A stretch of DNA of 32,405 bases from an uncultured Saprospiraceae bacterium. GTDB taxonomy: Bacteria; Bacteroidota; Bacteroidia; Chitinophagales; Saprospiraceae. How positions within the stretch are numbered: the stretch's first letter is position 1; each line of letters begins with the position of its first letter. The notes beneath the pieces were generated by a model. It saw only the letters and a list, made by a program, of their open reading frames with translations. It did no database searches and was not told the origin of the DNA. Location: the NCBI GenBank assembly GCA_937924035.1, contig CALDTK010000098.1:1-32405 (forward strand), in the 5' to 3' direction. A program made the position numbers and the translations under genes. Shown one piece after another: positions 9,011-16,376 of this stretch.

Positions 9011-9528
9011 TGTCATCCCTGCGGAAGGCATATTTTGGATGCGGCTGCTTTTGGACGAAGGAGTACTTGTTTAGCCAATTACCTGGCGTGGTTGCTACGC
9101 GTACGGGATACATGGGTGGTGATACTCCTCAACCTACGTATCATCAGGTCTGCACCAAAACCACCGGCCACGCCGAAGTAGTCGAAGTATCTTATGATCC
9201 AGTCGAAACTTCCCTTCTTGAACTATTGAAAAGATTTTTCAGTTTTCATGACGCGACACGGGATCGCTCCGAGAAAGGTGGTCAATATCGAAGTGTGGTG
9301 TTTTGGCGAAAGCCTGAGGAAAGAGTAGAGCTTACTTCTGAAATCAATGCATTGAAATCAGCGGGCCTAGCTGTAACCACATCTATTGAAAAGGTAACCA
9401 CTTTTTGGGAAGCCGAAGAAAGGCATCAGGGATATGTAAAGCGAACGGGGCGCCATTGCGACATGTCTTCTTATTCGAACGTAGACCTTTTAACGCTTGC
9501 TGAAATAGTTCGAGACAGAGCCATTTAG
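9010..9528 (+). CDS. msrA: Peptide-methionine (S)-S-oxide reductase MsrA
   Basis: MsrA reduces the S-epimer of methionine sulfoxide and so complements MsrB; together they cover both diastereomers. The 172-residue product has the GCFW catalytic motif (Cys13) directly after FGC, so two cysteines sit at positions 11 and 13 where many family members have FGGGCFW. Other family marks are TRTGYMGG, the conserved GHAEVVEV segment, and RSVVFW within YRSVVFW. The start ATG shares its A with the msrB stop codon. At the 3' end the TAG overlaps the stop codon of the convergent plsC by two bases, so there is no room for a terminator between them. Thioredoxin, the probable electron donor, is encoded about 8 kb away in this window. 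Confidence 0.95.
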   Translation: MSSLRKAYFGCGCFWTKEYLFSQLPGVVATRTGYMGGDTPQPTYHQVCTKTTGHAEVVEVSYDPVETSLLELLKRFFSFHDATRDRSEKGGQYRSVVFWRKPEERVELTSEINALKSAGLAVTTSIEKVTTFWEAEERHQGYVKRTGRHCDMSSYSNVDLLTLAEIVRDRAI

Positions 9529-10247
9529 TGCGGATGAAGAATCCAGTTGTCGATCTCTTCTCGTGTATTTTTCATTTCTTCAATTGCGCTTAGAACCAGT
9601 CTCGGCTTGCCAATGTATAAAGTGACCTGAGTGGATTTACTTCCTGCAATCTGGACGAAGTTTTTCCATAGACTCTCGCCGTCACCCCAGTGATAGCTAG
9701 GGTCAGTGTAACGAACAGCGAGCGGAACAATGGGGCATTCTGCGTCTTGCGCGACTGTAAAAGCGCCACGTTTAAAAGCAATGGTAGCAGGTTGGGTGCT
9801 TGTCGTCCCTTCTGGATAAATGAGTATGCTAAATCCTTTTCGGAGAGCACTCACCATTTGTTCGACTACATCTTTGCGCGAGTTCTTACTTCCCCTGTCA
9901 ACAAACAAAATTCCAGTGGCTCGCGCGCCTTGAGCGACAATGGGCAGTTTGCCTACTTCGGCTTTTGCAACTGGAAACGCCCAAAGCGTAGCCAACTGAA
10001 GAAACGGATCCAACCAACTTCTGTGGTTAGATGCATACACACAAGCTCCATCCTTGTAAGGCGAGCCTTCAACCGTGAGCTCGATCCCTAATTTTCTAAG
10101 TGCTGATTTAGCGAATTTTTGACGAATGGTCTGGTGATGATCCCAATCGATGGTTCCTATTGCTGCACGGATCCAAAGAGGAAAGCCATACCACGTTAGT
10201 GTCGCCAGAAATAGAAACAGTCGCCAAGAGGCGCGCAATGTATTCAT
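9525..10247 (-). CDS. plsC: 1-acyl-sn-glycerol-3-phosphate acyltransferase family protein (PlsC-like)
   Basis: The family transfers an acyl group to lysophosphatidic acid, giving phosphatidic acid for membrane lipids, at the inner membrane. The 240 residues begin with a hydrophobic segment (~8-30) that should anchor the protein. The catalytic HX4D motif is NHRSWLD (His75, Asp80). The phosphate-binding motif YPEGTTS follows about 65 residues later, and IVPLAVRY is the typical last block. The start ATG overlaps the meaB stop as ATGA, a classic coupled junction, so it is the last gene of the paaD-paaG-meaB operon. Several acyltransferases share this fold, so the exact acyl acceptor (lysophosphatidate, ornithine lipid or other) is not certain. 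Confidence 0.88.
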   Translation of the reverse strand: MNTLRASWRLFLFLATLTWYGFPLWIRAAIGTIDWDHHQTIRQKFAKSALRKLGIELTVEGSPYKDGACVYASNHRSWLDPFLQLATLWAFPVAKAEVGKLPIVAQGARATGILFVDRGSKNSRKDVVEQMVSALRKGFSILIYPEGTTSTQPATIAFKRGAFTVAQDAECPIVPLAVRYTDPSYHWGDGESLWKNFVQIAGSKSTQVTLYIGKPRLVLSAIEEMKNTREEIDNWILHPH

Positions 10248-11308
10248 GCTGAAAGCCTTTTTTGAAGTGCTATTCGGACTAGTTCAAGTGCTTGGTCGAG
10301 ATCAATTTCACCTGACTGAATCGCACTTTGAGTCGCAAGGTGCACTTTCTGAAGCTGCTCGTCTTCATGAAGTAGACGGAGCATTATATTATTCGCCGAG
10401 CGTTCAAATAATTGTAAATCCTGAAGATTGCGTCGTTTGAGTATTCCATCTTGTCCAACGGCCTCTGCATACGCACTTAGGCTTTCGCCAAAACTTGCCA
10501 GCCCTCCTTCAGTAACCGATGATGCTGTAATTGCTCGCGGAGACCATCCATCGTCACGAGCTGGTGCAAGGTGCAAGGCGATGTTGTAATCAGATGTTGT
10601 TTGTCGAGCAAGCGGAATTCTGTCACCATCTGATTTATTGACGACGACCAAATCTGCGAGTTCTACGATACCCCTTTTAATTCCTTGTAGATCATCGCCA
10701 CTACCTGGAAGCACCAACAATACCATAAGATCGACGAGCTGCTTCACAGCGTGTTCGCTTTGGCCAACTCCTACCGTCTCGACAATAATGCGTGAATAAC
10801 CGGCTGCTTCACAAAGACGTATTGCTTCACGCGTAGCGCGCGCAACTCCTCCTAGCTCTTCGCGTGCTGGGCTTGGGCGAATGAATGCCATTGGATTTCT
10901 AGACAAATCCTCCATACGAGTCTTGTCTCCCAGAATACTCCCTTTTGTGCGGCTGGAACTAGGGTCGATCGCAAGAACGGCTAGCTTATGCCCTTCAGCG
11001 GTTAGCTCACTTCCAAGCTGCTCGATAAATGTGCTTTTGCCTGCCCCTGGACTGCCTGTTATCCCAATACGGAGGGTTTTGGCGGAAGCCGGAGGAAGCT
11101 GCTTCAGTAACAACCTAGCGATGTTGCGATCAGCTGGACGTCTACTTTCCACTAGCGTAATTGCCCGACTAAGTGCGGCCCTTTTGCCAGCGAGAAGATC
11201 CGCGGCAAGACTATGTGCGTCAAGTTTGCGCAATGGGGTAGGGTTATTCGCCTTTGAAAACGGGCTTACGTTTTTCAAGGAAGGCATTGACTCCTTCGCC
11301 GTAATCAT
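10244..11308 (-). CDS. meaB: MeaB/ArgK-type GTPase, methylmalonyl-CoA mutase chaperone
   Basis: MeaB is a G3E-family GTPase that gates cobalamin loading and protects adenosylcobalamin-dependent methylmalonyl-CoA mutase. Visible motifs are the P-loop GITGSPGAGKS (83-93), the Mg/base-2 strand AIDPSSSRTKGSILGDKTRM, the MeaB signature VETVGVGQSE, and the guanine-specifying NKSD. The product is at most 354 residues. The start is uncertain: the ATG at 11306-11308 overlaps the end of paaG by 65 bp and the one at 11285-11287 by 44 bp. An in-frame TTG at 11231-11233 lies 11 bp after the paaG stop and just before the conserved LRKLDAHSLAADLLAG region. The 3' end overlaps plsC by 4 bp. The mutase subunits are not in this window. 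Confidence 0.93.
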   Translation of the reverse strand: MITAKESMPSLKNVSPFSKANNPTPLRKLDAHSLAADLLAGKRAALSRAITLVESRRPADRNIARLLLKQLPPASAKTLRIGITGSPGAGKSTFIEQLGSELTAEGHKLAVLAIDPSSSRTKGSILGDKTRMEDLSRNPMAFIRPSPAREELGGVARATREAIRLCEAAGYSRIIVETVGVGQSEHAVKQLVDLMVLLVLPGSGDDLQGIKRGIVELADLVVVNKSDGDRIPLARQTTSDYNIALHLAPARDDGWSPRAITASSVTEGGLASFGESLSAYAEAVGQDGILKRRNLQDLQLFERSANNIMLRLLHEDEQLQKVHLATQSAIQSGEIDLDQALELVRIALQKRLSA

Positions 11309-12020
11309 GTGTCTGACTCGCGAGCCCTTGAATTCGATCTTCTACTTCTAATTGCTCCTCAAAGGTATTGCTGACGCTCGCCTCCAATGCTTCCTTAGTA
11401 AGTGTAAATGCCTTGGTCGGCATTGAAGCCATTCGCAAGGCGAGATTGTTGGTCTCAGTTGATAATTCTTCATGTGGTATAACTCGGTATACCATACCTA
11501 AACGCTCAGCTTCAACCGCACTAAGCTTATCACCAGTGAGCATGAGCGCACTTGCTTTCTGCCATCCTATGATACGTGGAAGAGTCCATGTTCCGCCACT
11601 GTCAGGGATCAACCCAATTTTGGAAAAAGCTTGGATGAAGCTCGATTTGTCACTCGCAAGTACAATGTCGCAAGCGATCGCAATGTTAGCACCCGCGCCT
11701 GCAGCCACTCCATTCACGGCACAAATGACCGGTTTTGCGCAAGCACGAATTTTTTGAACGACAGGATTGAAGTGTTCTTTCAAAATCACACCCATTGGTG
11801 GCGCATTTTCAGCCACTAACTCAGCAAGGTCTTGTCCAGCACTAAAAGCTTTACCATTACCAGTAAGGACAACAACTTTCACCTCAGGGTTTGTGTGTGC
11901 ACTATCCAATTGCTCTTGTAAAGCAAGGGCTAGTTCACGCGTGAAGGCGTTGTAAGATTTGGGGCGATTGAGCGTAAGCGTTAGTACACCGTCGCTGAGG
12001 TCGTGAAGAAGAACAGACAT
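11244..12020 (-). CDS. paaG: PaaG-type enoyl-CoA hydratase/isomerase of phenylacetate degradation
   Basis: In the phenylacetate pathway PaaG isomerises ring-1,2-epoxyphenylacetyl-CoA to the oxepin and later shifts a double bond in the open-chain product. The 258-residue crotonase-fold protein shows the oxyanion-hole segments GKAFSAGQDLAE and NGVAAGAGANIAIACD, the catalytic Asp in LIPDSGGTW, and the PaaG-like tail SNTFEEQLEVE and EGVNAFLEKRKPVF. The frame continues upstream to 12233, but that extension overlaps paaD and has no family similarity. The ATG at 12018-12020 is therefore the start. The 76-bp gap after paaD contains a TACCTT box ending six bases before this ATG, so an extra internal promoter is possible. 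A general enoyl-CoA hydratase is the alternative, but the paaD neighbour favours PaaG. Confidence 0.9.
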   Translation of the reverse strand: MSVLLHDLSDGVLTLTLNRPKSYNAFTRELALALQEQLDSAHTNPEVKVVVLTGNGKAFSAGQDLAELVAENAPPMGVILKEHFNPVVQKIRACAKPVICAVNGVAAGAGANIAIACDIVLASDKSSFIQAFSKIGLIPDSGGTWTLPRIIGWQKASALMLTGDKLSAVEAERLGMVYRVIPHEELSTETNNLALRMASMPTKAFTLTKEALEASVSNTFEEQLEVEDRIQGLASQTHDYGEGVNAFLEKRKPVFKGE

Positions 12021-12096
12021 GGGGGGAAGGTACTTGGGATATGTGACTATTTGGTGTTTTGTATCACCATGTCTCATGTCGAAAACAGCGCAGGAC

Positions 12097-12597
12097 TTAG
12101 TGACACTTAAAGTAGTCAAACGGTTCTCGACAGTCAATGCACCGATATAGCGCTTTGCACGAGGTAGAACCAAATTGACTAAGTAATTCGGTGTTGGTAC
12201 TCTCACAGAGCGGACAGGCTCGAGGCTTATCATTACCTGTTAGCGAAGCTTTGCTCGCAGATCCATTGGGTGGAGCAATGCCATAAGCAAGCAATTTTGC
12301 TCTTCCTTCAGCGGAAATGTCATCTGTAGTCCAAGGAGGAGAGATGGTAGACTTAATCTTAGCTTTTAAACCAGCTTCTTGTAAAGCTGCAATAATGTTG
12401 ATGTTTATGGCCTCTATCGCTGGGCACCCCGAATAGGTTGGAGTAACTGTGACGGTAAATTCGTTCGACGGTCCAACGTCAACTGCTCGAATAATACCTA
12501 GCTCTAGTACACTAATCACTGGCACTTCAGGATCAGGAACGGTTTGAAGAATTGCATATACATCTTCAACCGTAGGATGCATGATCGTCTTAGCCAT
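12097..12597 (-). CDS. paaD: PaaD (PaaJ), Fe-S/maturation subunit of phenylacetyl-CoA epoxidase
   Basis: PaaD is a small MIP18 (DUF59)-type protein needed for assembly or activity of the PaaABCE oxygenase that epoxidises phenylacetyl-CoA. The 166-residue product has the MIP18 domain at ~5-100, with DPEVPVISVLELGII and the TPTYSGCPAIE motif. A C-terminal zinc-ribbon-like part follows, with CPLC and CIDC pairs (ACPLCEST, YRCIDCREPF), as in true PaaD. The frame opens upstream at a TTG (12604-12606), but the ATG at 12595-12597 is preferred. It starts 30 bp after the 77-residue first gene. The catalytic subunits paaABC and the reductase paaE are not in the window, which is unusual because paaD normally lies inside that cluster. 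Confidence 0.92.
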   Translation of the reverse strand: MAKTIMHPTVEDVYAILQTVPDPEVPVISVLELGIIRAVDVGPSNEFTVTVTPTYSGCPAIEAININIIAALQEAGLKAKIKSTISPPWTTDDISAEGRAKLLAYGIAPPNGSASKASLTGNDKPRACPLCESTNTELLSQFGSTSCKALYRCIDCREPFDYFKCH

Positions 12598-12627
12598 GCT
12601 TACCAAACAACGATGAGCCCGCTAGGT

Positions 12628-12861
12628 TTAGTTGGAGGTATCCTCAGCGGAAAGTCCGTAGCCTCTAATCGAGAGGGTAGGGTTGTGGTATTCAATGAAG
12701 TCTTCTGCTTCTGCTTGAAGGTCCGGCCTTGCTCGGCGTTGTTGCTTCGCTGATTCTCTTTCAAATAACTGCACCATTCTTTCGAATAATGTCAGGTGTG
12801 AAGGAGTTGCGGAATCAGTTTGTTGCAGGGGGTTAGAAGATGGATTAGTAGAAGAGTTCAT
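12628..12861 (-). CDS. Small protein of unknown function, first gene of the paaD operon
   Basis: The 77-residue product is not recognised. The first ~20 residues are Ser/Thr/Pro/Asn-rich and probably disordered. Residues ~22-50 are charged and helical (LFERMVQLFERESAKQQRR), and the tail reads DFIEYHNPTLSIRGYG. There is no signal peptide, membrane segment or Cys motif. It is believed to be real because a strong promoter lies 29 bp upstream of its ATG (12859-12861) and paaD follows closely on the same strand. It is not PaaA, PaaB, PaaC or PaaE by any motif I can see. A regulatory or accessory role in the operon is only a guess, and it could also be the decayed end of a longer gene. Confidence 0.55.
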   Translation of the reverse strand: MNSSTNPSSNPLQQTDSATPSHLTLFERMVQLFERESAKQQRRARPDLQAEAEDFIEYHNPTLSIRGYGLSAEDTSN

Positions 12862-12890
12862 TGGACATTGCGCTAGCGAGGGGCGCTTCT

Positions 12891-12920
12891 CAAGGTTAGG
12901 ATTACCTAACTGTATGTCAA
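12891..12920 (-). promoter_or_regulatory. Promoter of the paaD-paaG-meaB-plsC operon
   Basis: On the minus strand TTG (12918-12920, within TTGACA) is followed after exactly 19 bases by TAACCTTG (12891-12898), one mismatch from the Bacteroidota -7 consensus TAnnTTTG. Predicted transcription start is near 12884, giving a leader of roughly 23 bases before the 77-residue gene. Confidence 0.65.
12895..12910. promoter_or_regulatory. Operator-like inverted repeat overlapping the operon promoter
   Basis: GTTAGG-ATTA-CCTAAC is a perfect 6-bp inverted repeat with a 4-base centre. It covers half of the -7 box and the adjoining spacer of the operon promoter, the classic place for a repressor. TetR- or GntR-type regulators (PaaR, PaaX) control phenylacetate genes in other bacteria, but no regulator gene lies in the window, so the factor is unknown. 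Confidence 0.45.
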
Positions 12921-12989
12921 AAACTTAGCCAAGCTTTATGAGGCTACTCAGTCTGAAAATGATCGCTTTAAACTTCTGCCAGAAGCAAC

Positions 12990-13023
12990 AAAAAAGCCCA
13001 TCTTGGAAACCAAGATGAGCTTT
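12990..13023 (-). terminator. Rho-independent terminator of tRNA-Leu
   Basis: Minus strand: an 8-bp perfect stem CATCTTGG/CCAAGATG with loop TTT, extended by GC pairs across one mismatch, followed by six Ts. It begins seven bases after the tRNA 3' end and separates the tRNA unit from the paa-type operon. Confidence 0.85.
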
Positions 13024-13029
13024 AGAATG

Positions 13030-13113
13030 TGCCCGGAACTGGACTCGAACCAGCACGCCGATTAAAGCACACGCCCCTCAAGCGTGCGTGTCTACCAATT
13101 TCACCACCCGGGC
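13030..13113 (-). tRNA. tRNA-Leu, anticodon GAG
   Basis: The 84-base minus-strand sequence folds as a class II tRNA. The acceptor stem is GCCCGGG with TCCGGGC, and the discriminator base is A. The D-arm contains AATTGGTAGAC. The anticodon stem CACGC/GCGTG has a 7-base loop TTGAGGG, with anticodon GAG at 13077-13079. A long variable arm follows, then a T-arm with loop TTCGAGT. The anticodon reads CUC and CUU leucine codons. The 3' CCA is not encoded and must be added by the nucleotidyltransferase. The gene has its own promoter and terminator. Confidence 0.95.
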
Positions 13114-13151
13114 AGAATGATGATTGCTTCGCATAATGTACGAAGCGGGCG

Positions 13152-13181
13152 CAAATGTAGCCAGCTCAAGCGTAAATGCAA
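13152..13181 (-). promoter_or_regulatory. Promoter of tRNA-Leu
   Basis: TTG (13179-13181), exactly 19 bases, then TACATTTG (13152-13159) on the minus strand: a full match to the Bacteroidota TTG-N19-TAnnTTTG promoter. The predicted 5' leader (~13114-13146) can form a hairpin GCTTCG/CGAAGC that would have to be removed by RNase P. Confidence 0.75.
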
Positions 13182-13230
13182 ACAGCTTTTTTAGGAATAT
13201 TTAAGAAAGAAGCTTGAGAAGGATTAGCAC

Positions 13231-13995
13231 TCAAGAACGACCAAGGGCAGCATTGCGAAGCCGCTGCAAAAACGGACTCGCAAAAATGAAGTTATCGAGG
13301 AACTCATTATTGCTTGTGAGAACTTCTGATTTGTTGCCTCGCCACACAAGCGTACCGTGATGCAGAAGGTTGATATTATCTCCGATCTCCATCACAGAGT
13401 TCATGTCGTGTGTATTGATGACGGTCGTGATATTGTTGTCGTAGGTAATACTTTGGATCAGTTCATCAATGACCATCGAAGTCTTAGGATCTAGACCAGA
13501 GTTGGGTTCATCACAGAAGAGGTATTTAGGCTCTAACACAATCGCACGGGCAATACCCACACGTTTTTGCATACCACCAGATACTTCACTTGGATACTTC
13601 TTATTCGCGCCTTCAAGGTTGACACGTTCAAGCACATAGTTGACTCTGTCAAGCATTTCTGCTTTGGTCTTTCTCGTAAAAAGCTCTAAAGGGAAGAGGA
13701 TGTTCTCTTCGACGGTCATGGAGTCAAATAGGGCAGACCCTTGAAATAGCATCCCAACTTTCATGCGTAGAGCTCTTAATTCCTCATCACTCAGGGAATT
13801 GAAGTCCACATCGTCGTACATGATCGTGCCGCTCGTCTGCTTCATCAAACCAACGAGCAACTTCAGCATCACGGTCTTACCTGCACCTGAAAGTCCAATA
13901 ATGAGATTGCACTTACCCGCCTCAAACTCAGTCGTGATGCCCTTAAGCACCTCCGTATCCCCAAAGCTTTTTTTGACGTTTTCGCAGCGAATCAT
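13231..13995 (-). CDS. mlaF: ABC transporter ATP-binding protein, MlaF family
   Basis: This is the ATPase of an MCE-type lipid transporter, which moves phospholipids between inner and outer membrane. The 254 residues carry Walker A GLSGAGKT (34-41), a Q-loop at FQGSALFDS, the ABC signature VSGGMQKR (138-145), and Walker B YLFCDEPNSGLDP (158-170). SGGMQKR and SALFDSMTV are the MlaF variants rather than those of a sugar or drug importer. It lies 104 bp downstream of the MlaE-type permease, and the two are expected to form one complex. No MCE-domain protein (MlaD) or periplasmic carrier follows; instead the tRNA-Leu unit comes next. The substrate-binding parts must be encoded elsewhere. Confidence 0.92.
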   Translation of the reverse strand: MIRCENVKKSFGDTEVLKGITTEFEAGKCNLIIGLSGAGKTVMLKLLVGLMKQTSGTIMYDDVDFNSLSDEELRALRMKVGMLFQGSALFDSMTVEENILFPLELFTRKTKAEMLDRVNYVLERVNLEGANKKYPSEVSGGMQKRVGIARAIVLEPKYLFCDEPNSGLDPKTSMVIDELIQSITYDNNITTVINTHDMNSVMEIGDNINLLHHGTLVWRGNKSEVLTSNNEFLDNFIFASPFLQRLRNAALGRS

Positions 13996-14099
13996 GTTAA
14001 AGAAATGGGAGGTGAGATGTGGGATTTGAGTTTTTCGTCATAACGAACCGACAGGAAGGTGTCTAGTATGACCCTATTGAACCTGATAACCTTATGAAA

Positions 14100-14846
14100 T
14101 CAGCCAGTAAGTACAACTGCAATTAAAAAGTCAGCGAGGAGAATCAAGATATCGGAAACAACTACCGCTTGGGTACTTGCGGCTCCAAGTTCGACTGATC
14201 CACCTTCTACGTAATAGCCTTTATAGCAGCTAATAGTAGTGAGCAGGAAAGCAAAAATGAAGGCCTTAACAAACATGATAAACACGTTGTAAGGGACAAA
14301 AAAGCTCTGTAAGCCTTTGATGTAAGCAGAACTTGGTATTGTTTCAGGGATAACAACCGCCAAATAGCCACCAATAATTGCTAAGCCTGCCGCAAGAGCA
14401 ACGAGCAGCGGAATCATAACCATGGCGGCTATGATCTTAGGGAGAATCAGGAACGCGGCTGTATTGACGCCCATGATTTCCATAGCGTCGATGTGCTCCT
14501 TTTGTCGCATTCCTCCAATTTCAGAGGCCATGTTAGATCCAACCTTACCTGCGAGAACAAGACAAGTGATTGTTGGTGCAGATTCAATGATCGCCAAATC
14601 GCGAACGATGTAGCCGATATAATAGCTTGGAACTAATTGACCATCAAGTTGATATGCAAACTGCACGGCTGCAACCGCACCCATGAAGATGGCAATGATT
14701 GCAACGATGATCAAAGAGCCTACACCAATGTCATCCATCTGGCGCAAGGTCTCGCGCCAATATATCTTCAGGCGTTCTGGGCGACTAAATGCATCTCCTA
14801 GTAACTCTAGGTAGCGTCCGAAGTGAAAGGCAAAATTGCTAAACAT
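14100..14846 (-). CDS. mlaE: MlaE-family lipid ABC transporter permease
   Basis: This is the integral membrane partner of the MlaF-type ATPase. The 248-residue product has an N-terminal amphipathic interface helix (~1-35) and about five hydrophobic segments, including IVAIIAIFMGAVAAVQFAY and MVMIPLLVALAAGLAIIGG. Family marks are GxVGSNMASEIGGMRQKEHIDAMEIMG (seen as VGSNMASEIG, then EHIDAMEIMGV) and GYYVEGGSVELGAAST near the end. The frame is open up to 14897, but the ATG at 14844-14846 fits the family N-terminus (MFSNFAFHFGRY). It is divergent from the SDR gene with 94 bp between. A role in outer-membrane lipid asymmetry is inferred from the family. Confidence 0.93.
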   Translation of the reverse strand: MFSNFAFHFGRYLELLGDAFSRPERLKIYWRETLRQMDDIGVGSLIIVAIIAIFMGAVAAVQFAYQLDGQLVPSYYIGYIVRDLAIIESAPTITCLVLAGKVGSNMASEIGGMRQKEHIDAMEIMGVNTAAFLILPKIIAAMVMIPLLVALAAGLAIIGGYLAVVIPETIPSSAYIKGLQSFFVPYNVFIMFVKAFIFAFLLTTISCYKGYYVEGGSVELGAASTQAVVVSDILILLADFLIAVVLTG

Positions 14847-14940
14847 CTCTTGGTTTCGTGGGCGGCAAGGTACTAGACCTGATGAAACAGAACGCATCGA
14901 AGAACACTACTTTACGCCCTTCGTTCGAACTTCTAAGCAT

Positions 14941-15651
14941 ATGAATCAAAAAATAGCAGTTATCACAGGAGCCACCAAAGGAATTGGAAGAGCAATTTCT
15001 GAGAAATTTTGGTTGCTCGGGTATTCCATCGCGGTTTGTGCGCGGTCAGAAGCGGATCTCGAACAAATGAAGAAAAGCCTTTCAGCAACCCGTCCTGATC
15101 AGGAGGTTTTGACGAAAGTATGTGACGTAAGCCAGAAAAATCAAGTTGGGGCTTTCGCCAAAACCATACACGAAACGTGGGGTAGCGTCGATGTGTTAGT
15201 CAATAATGCAGGCACTTTTACACCGGGAAAATTAATCGAGGAACAGGAGGGTACACTCCTTCATCTACTCAACACAAATGTGATGAGTGCTTATTGGCTT
15301 ACGAGGGCTCTATTGCCGGACTTGCGGGCGGCTTCTAATGCACTAATTGTCAACATATGCAGTATCGCCAGCATGCAAGCATATCCTCCAGGCGGGAGCT
15401 ATGCCGTGAGTAAGTATGCGTTAAGAGGTTTGTCTACAACGCTGAGAGACGAACTCAAGGAAGAGAACATCAAAGTAACCTCAATTTTTCCTGGTGCGAC
15501 TTGGTCTGCAAGCTGGGACGGAGTTGATATGCCGAAACACAGACTCATGCTGGCCGAGGATGTTGCCATGGCTGTAACAGGCTTGCTAGCCATGAGCCCG
15601 CAAGCGGTTGTAGAAGAAATTCTACTGCGCCCTCAGTTGGGAGATTTATGA
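14941..15651 (+). CDS. Short-chain dehydrogenase/reductase (SDR), 3-ketoacyl reductase-like
   Basis: A classical SDR of 236 residues and probably cytosolic. The Rossmann motif is TGATKGIG (residues 9-16) with ARS at 35-37, which points to NADP(H). NNAG sits at 88-91, and the catalytic set is Ser141 (ICSIAS), Tyr154 and Lys158 (YAVSK). The C-terminal region has SIFPGATWSASWDG in place of the common PG-V-T pattern. The ATG at 14941 is used because the family N-terminus starts there; the upstream open frame runs into the divergent mlaE gene. The substrate cannot be told from sequence; 3-oxoacyl or small carbonyl compounds are usual for this type. Its stop lies 10 bp from the stop of the convergent tdk. 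Confidence 0.88.
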   Translation: MNQKIAVITGATKGIGRAISEKFWLLGYSIAVCARSEADLEQMKKSLSATRPDQEVLTKVCDVSQKNQVGAFAKTIHETWGSVDVLVNNAGTFTPGKLIEEQEGTLLHLLNTNVMSAYWLTRALLPDLRAASNALIVNICSIASMQAYPPGGSYAVSKYALRGLSTTLRDELKEENIKVTSIFPGATWSASWDGVDMPKHRLMLAEDVAMAVTGLLAMSPQAVVEEILLRPQLGDL

Positions 15652-15661
15652 TATGCTGCGC

Positions 15662-16303
15662 TTAGTCCATAAGCTTTTGCTGAACGCCAGCATCGGTTGC
15701 CTTTCGTTCTGGCATCACCTTGCGAAAAGGGAGCACAGCACCCATGCGGAAACAGTGCCTGCACCTCGCCTCATATGCATCTTCTGCACCTAGCATTACC
15801 TGCTTAGGATCGGCAGCGGTGCGAAAGCTATGGGTGGCTAGGTTGCCACATTGCGCGCATATAGCATGCACTTTAGTGATGTATTCAGCAACTGCAAGGA
15901 GCTTAGGCATAGGGCCAAAAGGCTCGCCTCGAAAGTCCATGTCCAATCCAGCTACAATGACACGTTTTCCCATCGATGCCAATTCCTCGCAAACCTTTGG
16001 TAGCTCGTCTCCGAAAAATTGAGCTTCATCCAAGCCAACGACCTCAAGGTCTTCTACTAAGTTGAGTACCAAGTTGGCGTTTTTCAACGGCGTACCTGGG
16101 AAAGCCCGACGATCGTGAGAAACCACGTCATTTTTCGCATAACGCGAGTCGGTTTCAGGTTTAAAAACGCCTACCATTTGTCCTGCAATTTCAGCACGAC
16201 GCAGTCTGCGAATCAACTCCTCAGTCTTTCCAGAAAACATGGACCCACAGATAGCTTCAATCCAGCCGCTCCGCTGCCCTCGATAATGTGGCTCTAAAAA
16301 CAT
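15662..16303 (-). CDS. tdk: Thymidine kinase
   Basis: The enzyme phosphorylates thymidine to dTMP in the pyrimidine salvage pathway. The 213-residue product is a type II (TK1-like) kinase. The P-loop is GSMFSGKT (residues 20-27), the Walker-B-like motif is GLDEAQFF, the lasso region carries two zinc-binding pairs (CAQC and CRHC), and PKQVMLGAEDAYEARC is the substrate-loop area. The ATG at 16301-16303 (MFLEP) matches relatives in the phylum. An ATG eight codons upstream is also in frame. A TACATT box lies seven bases before the chosen ATG. The gene is divergent from the Bacteroidota-type hypothetical protein. Confidence 0.95.
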   Translation of the reverse strand: MFLEPHYRGQRSGWIEAICGSMFSGKTEELIRRLRRAEIAGQMVGVFKPETDSRYAKNDVVSHDRRAFPGTPLKNANLVLNLVEDLEVVGLDEAQFFGDELPKVCEELASMGKRVIVAGLDMDFRGEPFGPMPKLLAVAEYITKVHAICAQCGNLATHSFRTAADPKQVMLGAEDAYEARCRHCFRMGAVLPFRKVMPERKATDAGVQQKLMD

Positions 16304-16376
16304 TGCCGCCAATGTAGACCAAAACACGTCGTCTTTACGTATGTACTAAGACAGACTTTTAAGCAGAAAAGAGAAA

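Noticed and set aside
12021-12233. N-terminal extension of the paaG frame
   Set aside because: It overlaps the 3' part of paaD and shows no crotonase-family similarity; the ATG at 12018-12020 fits the family start.
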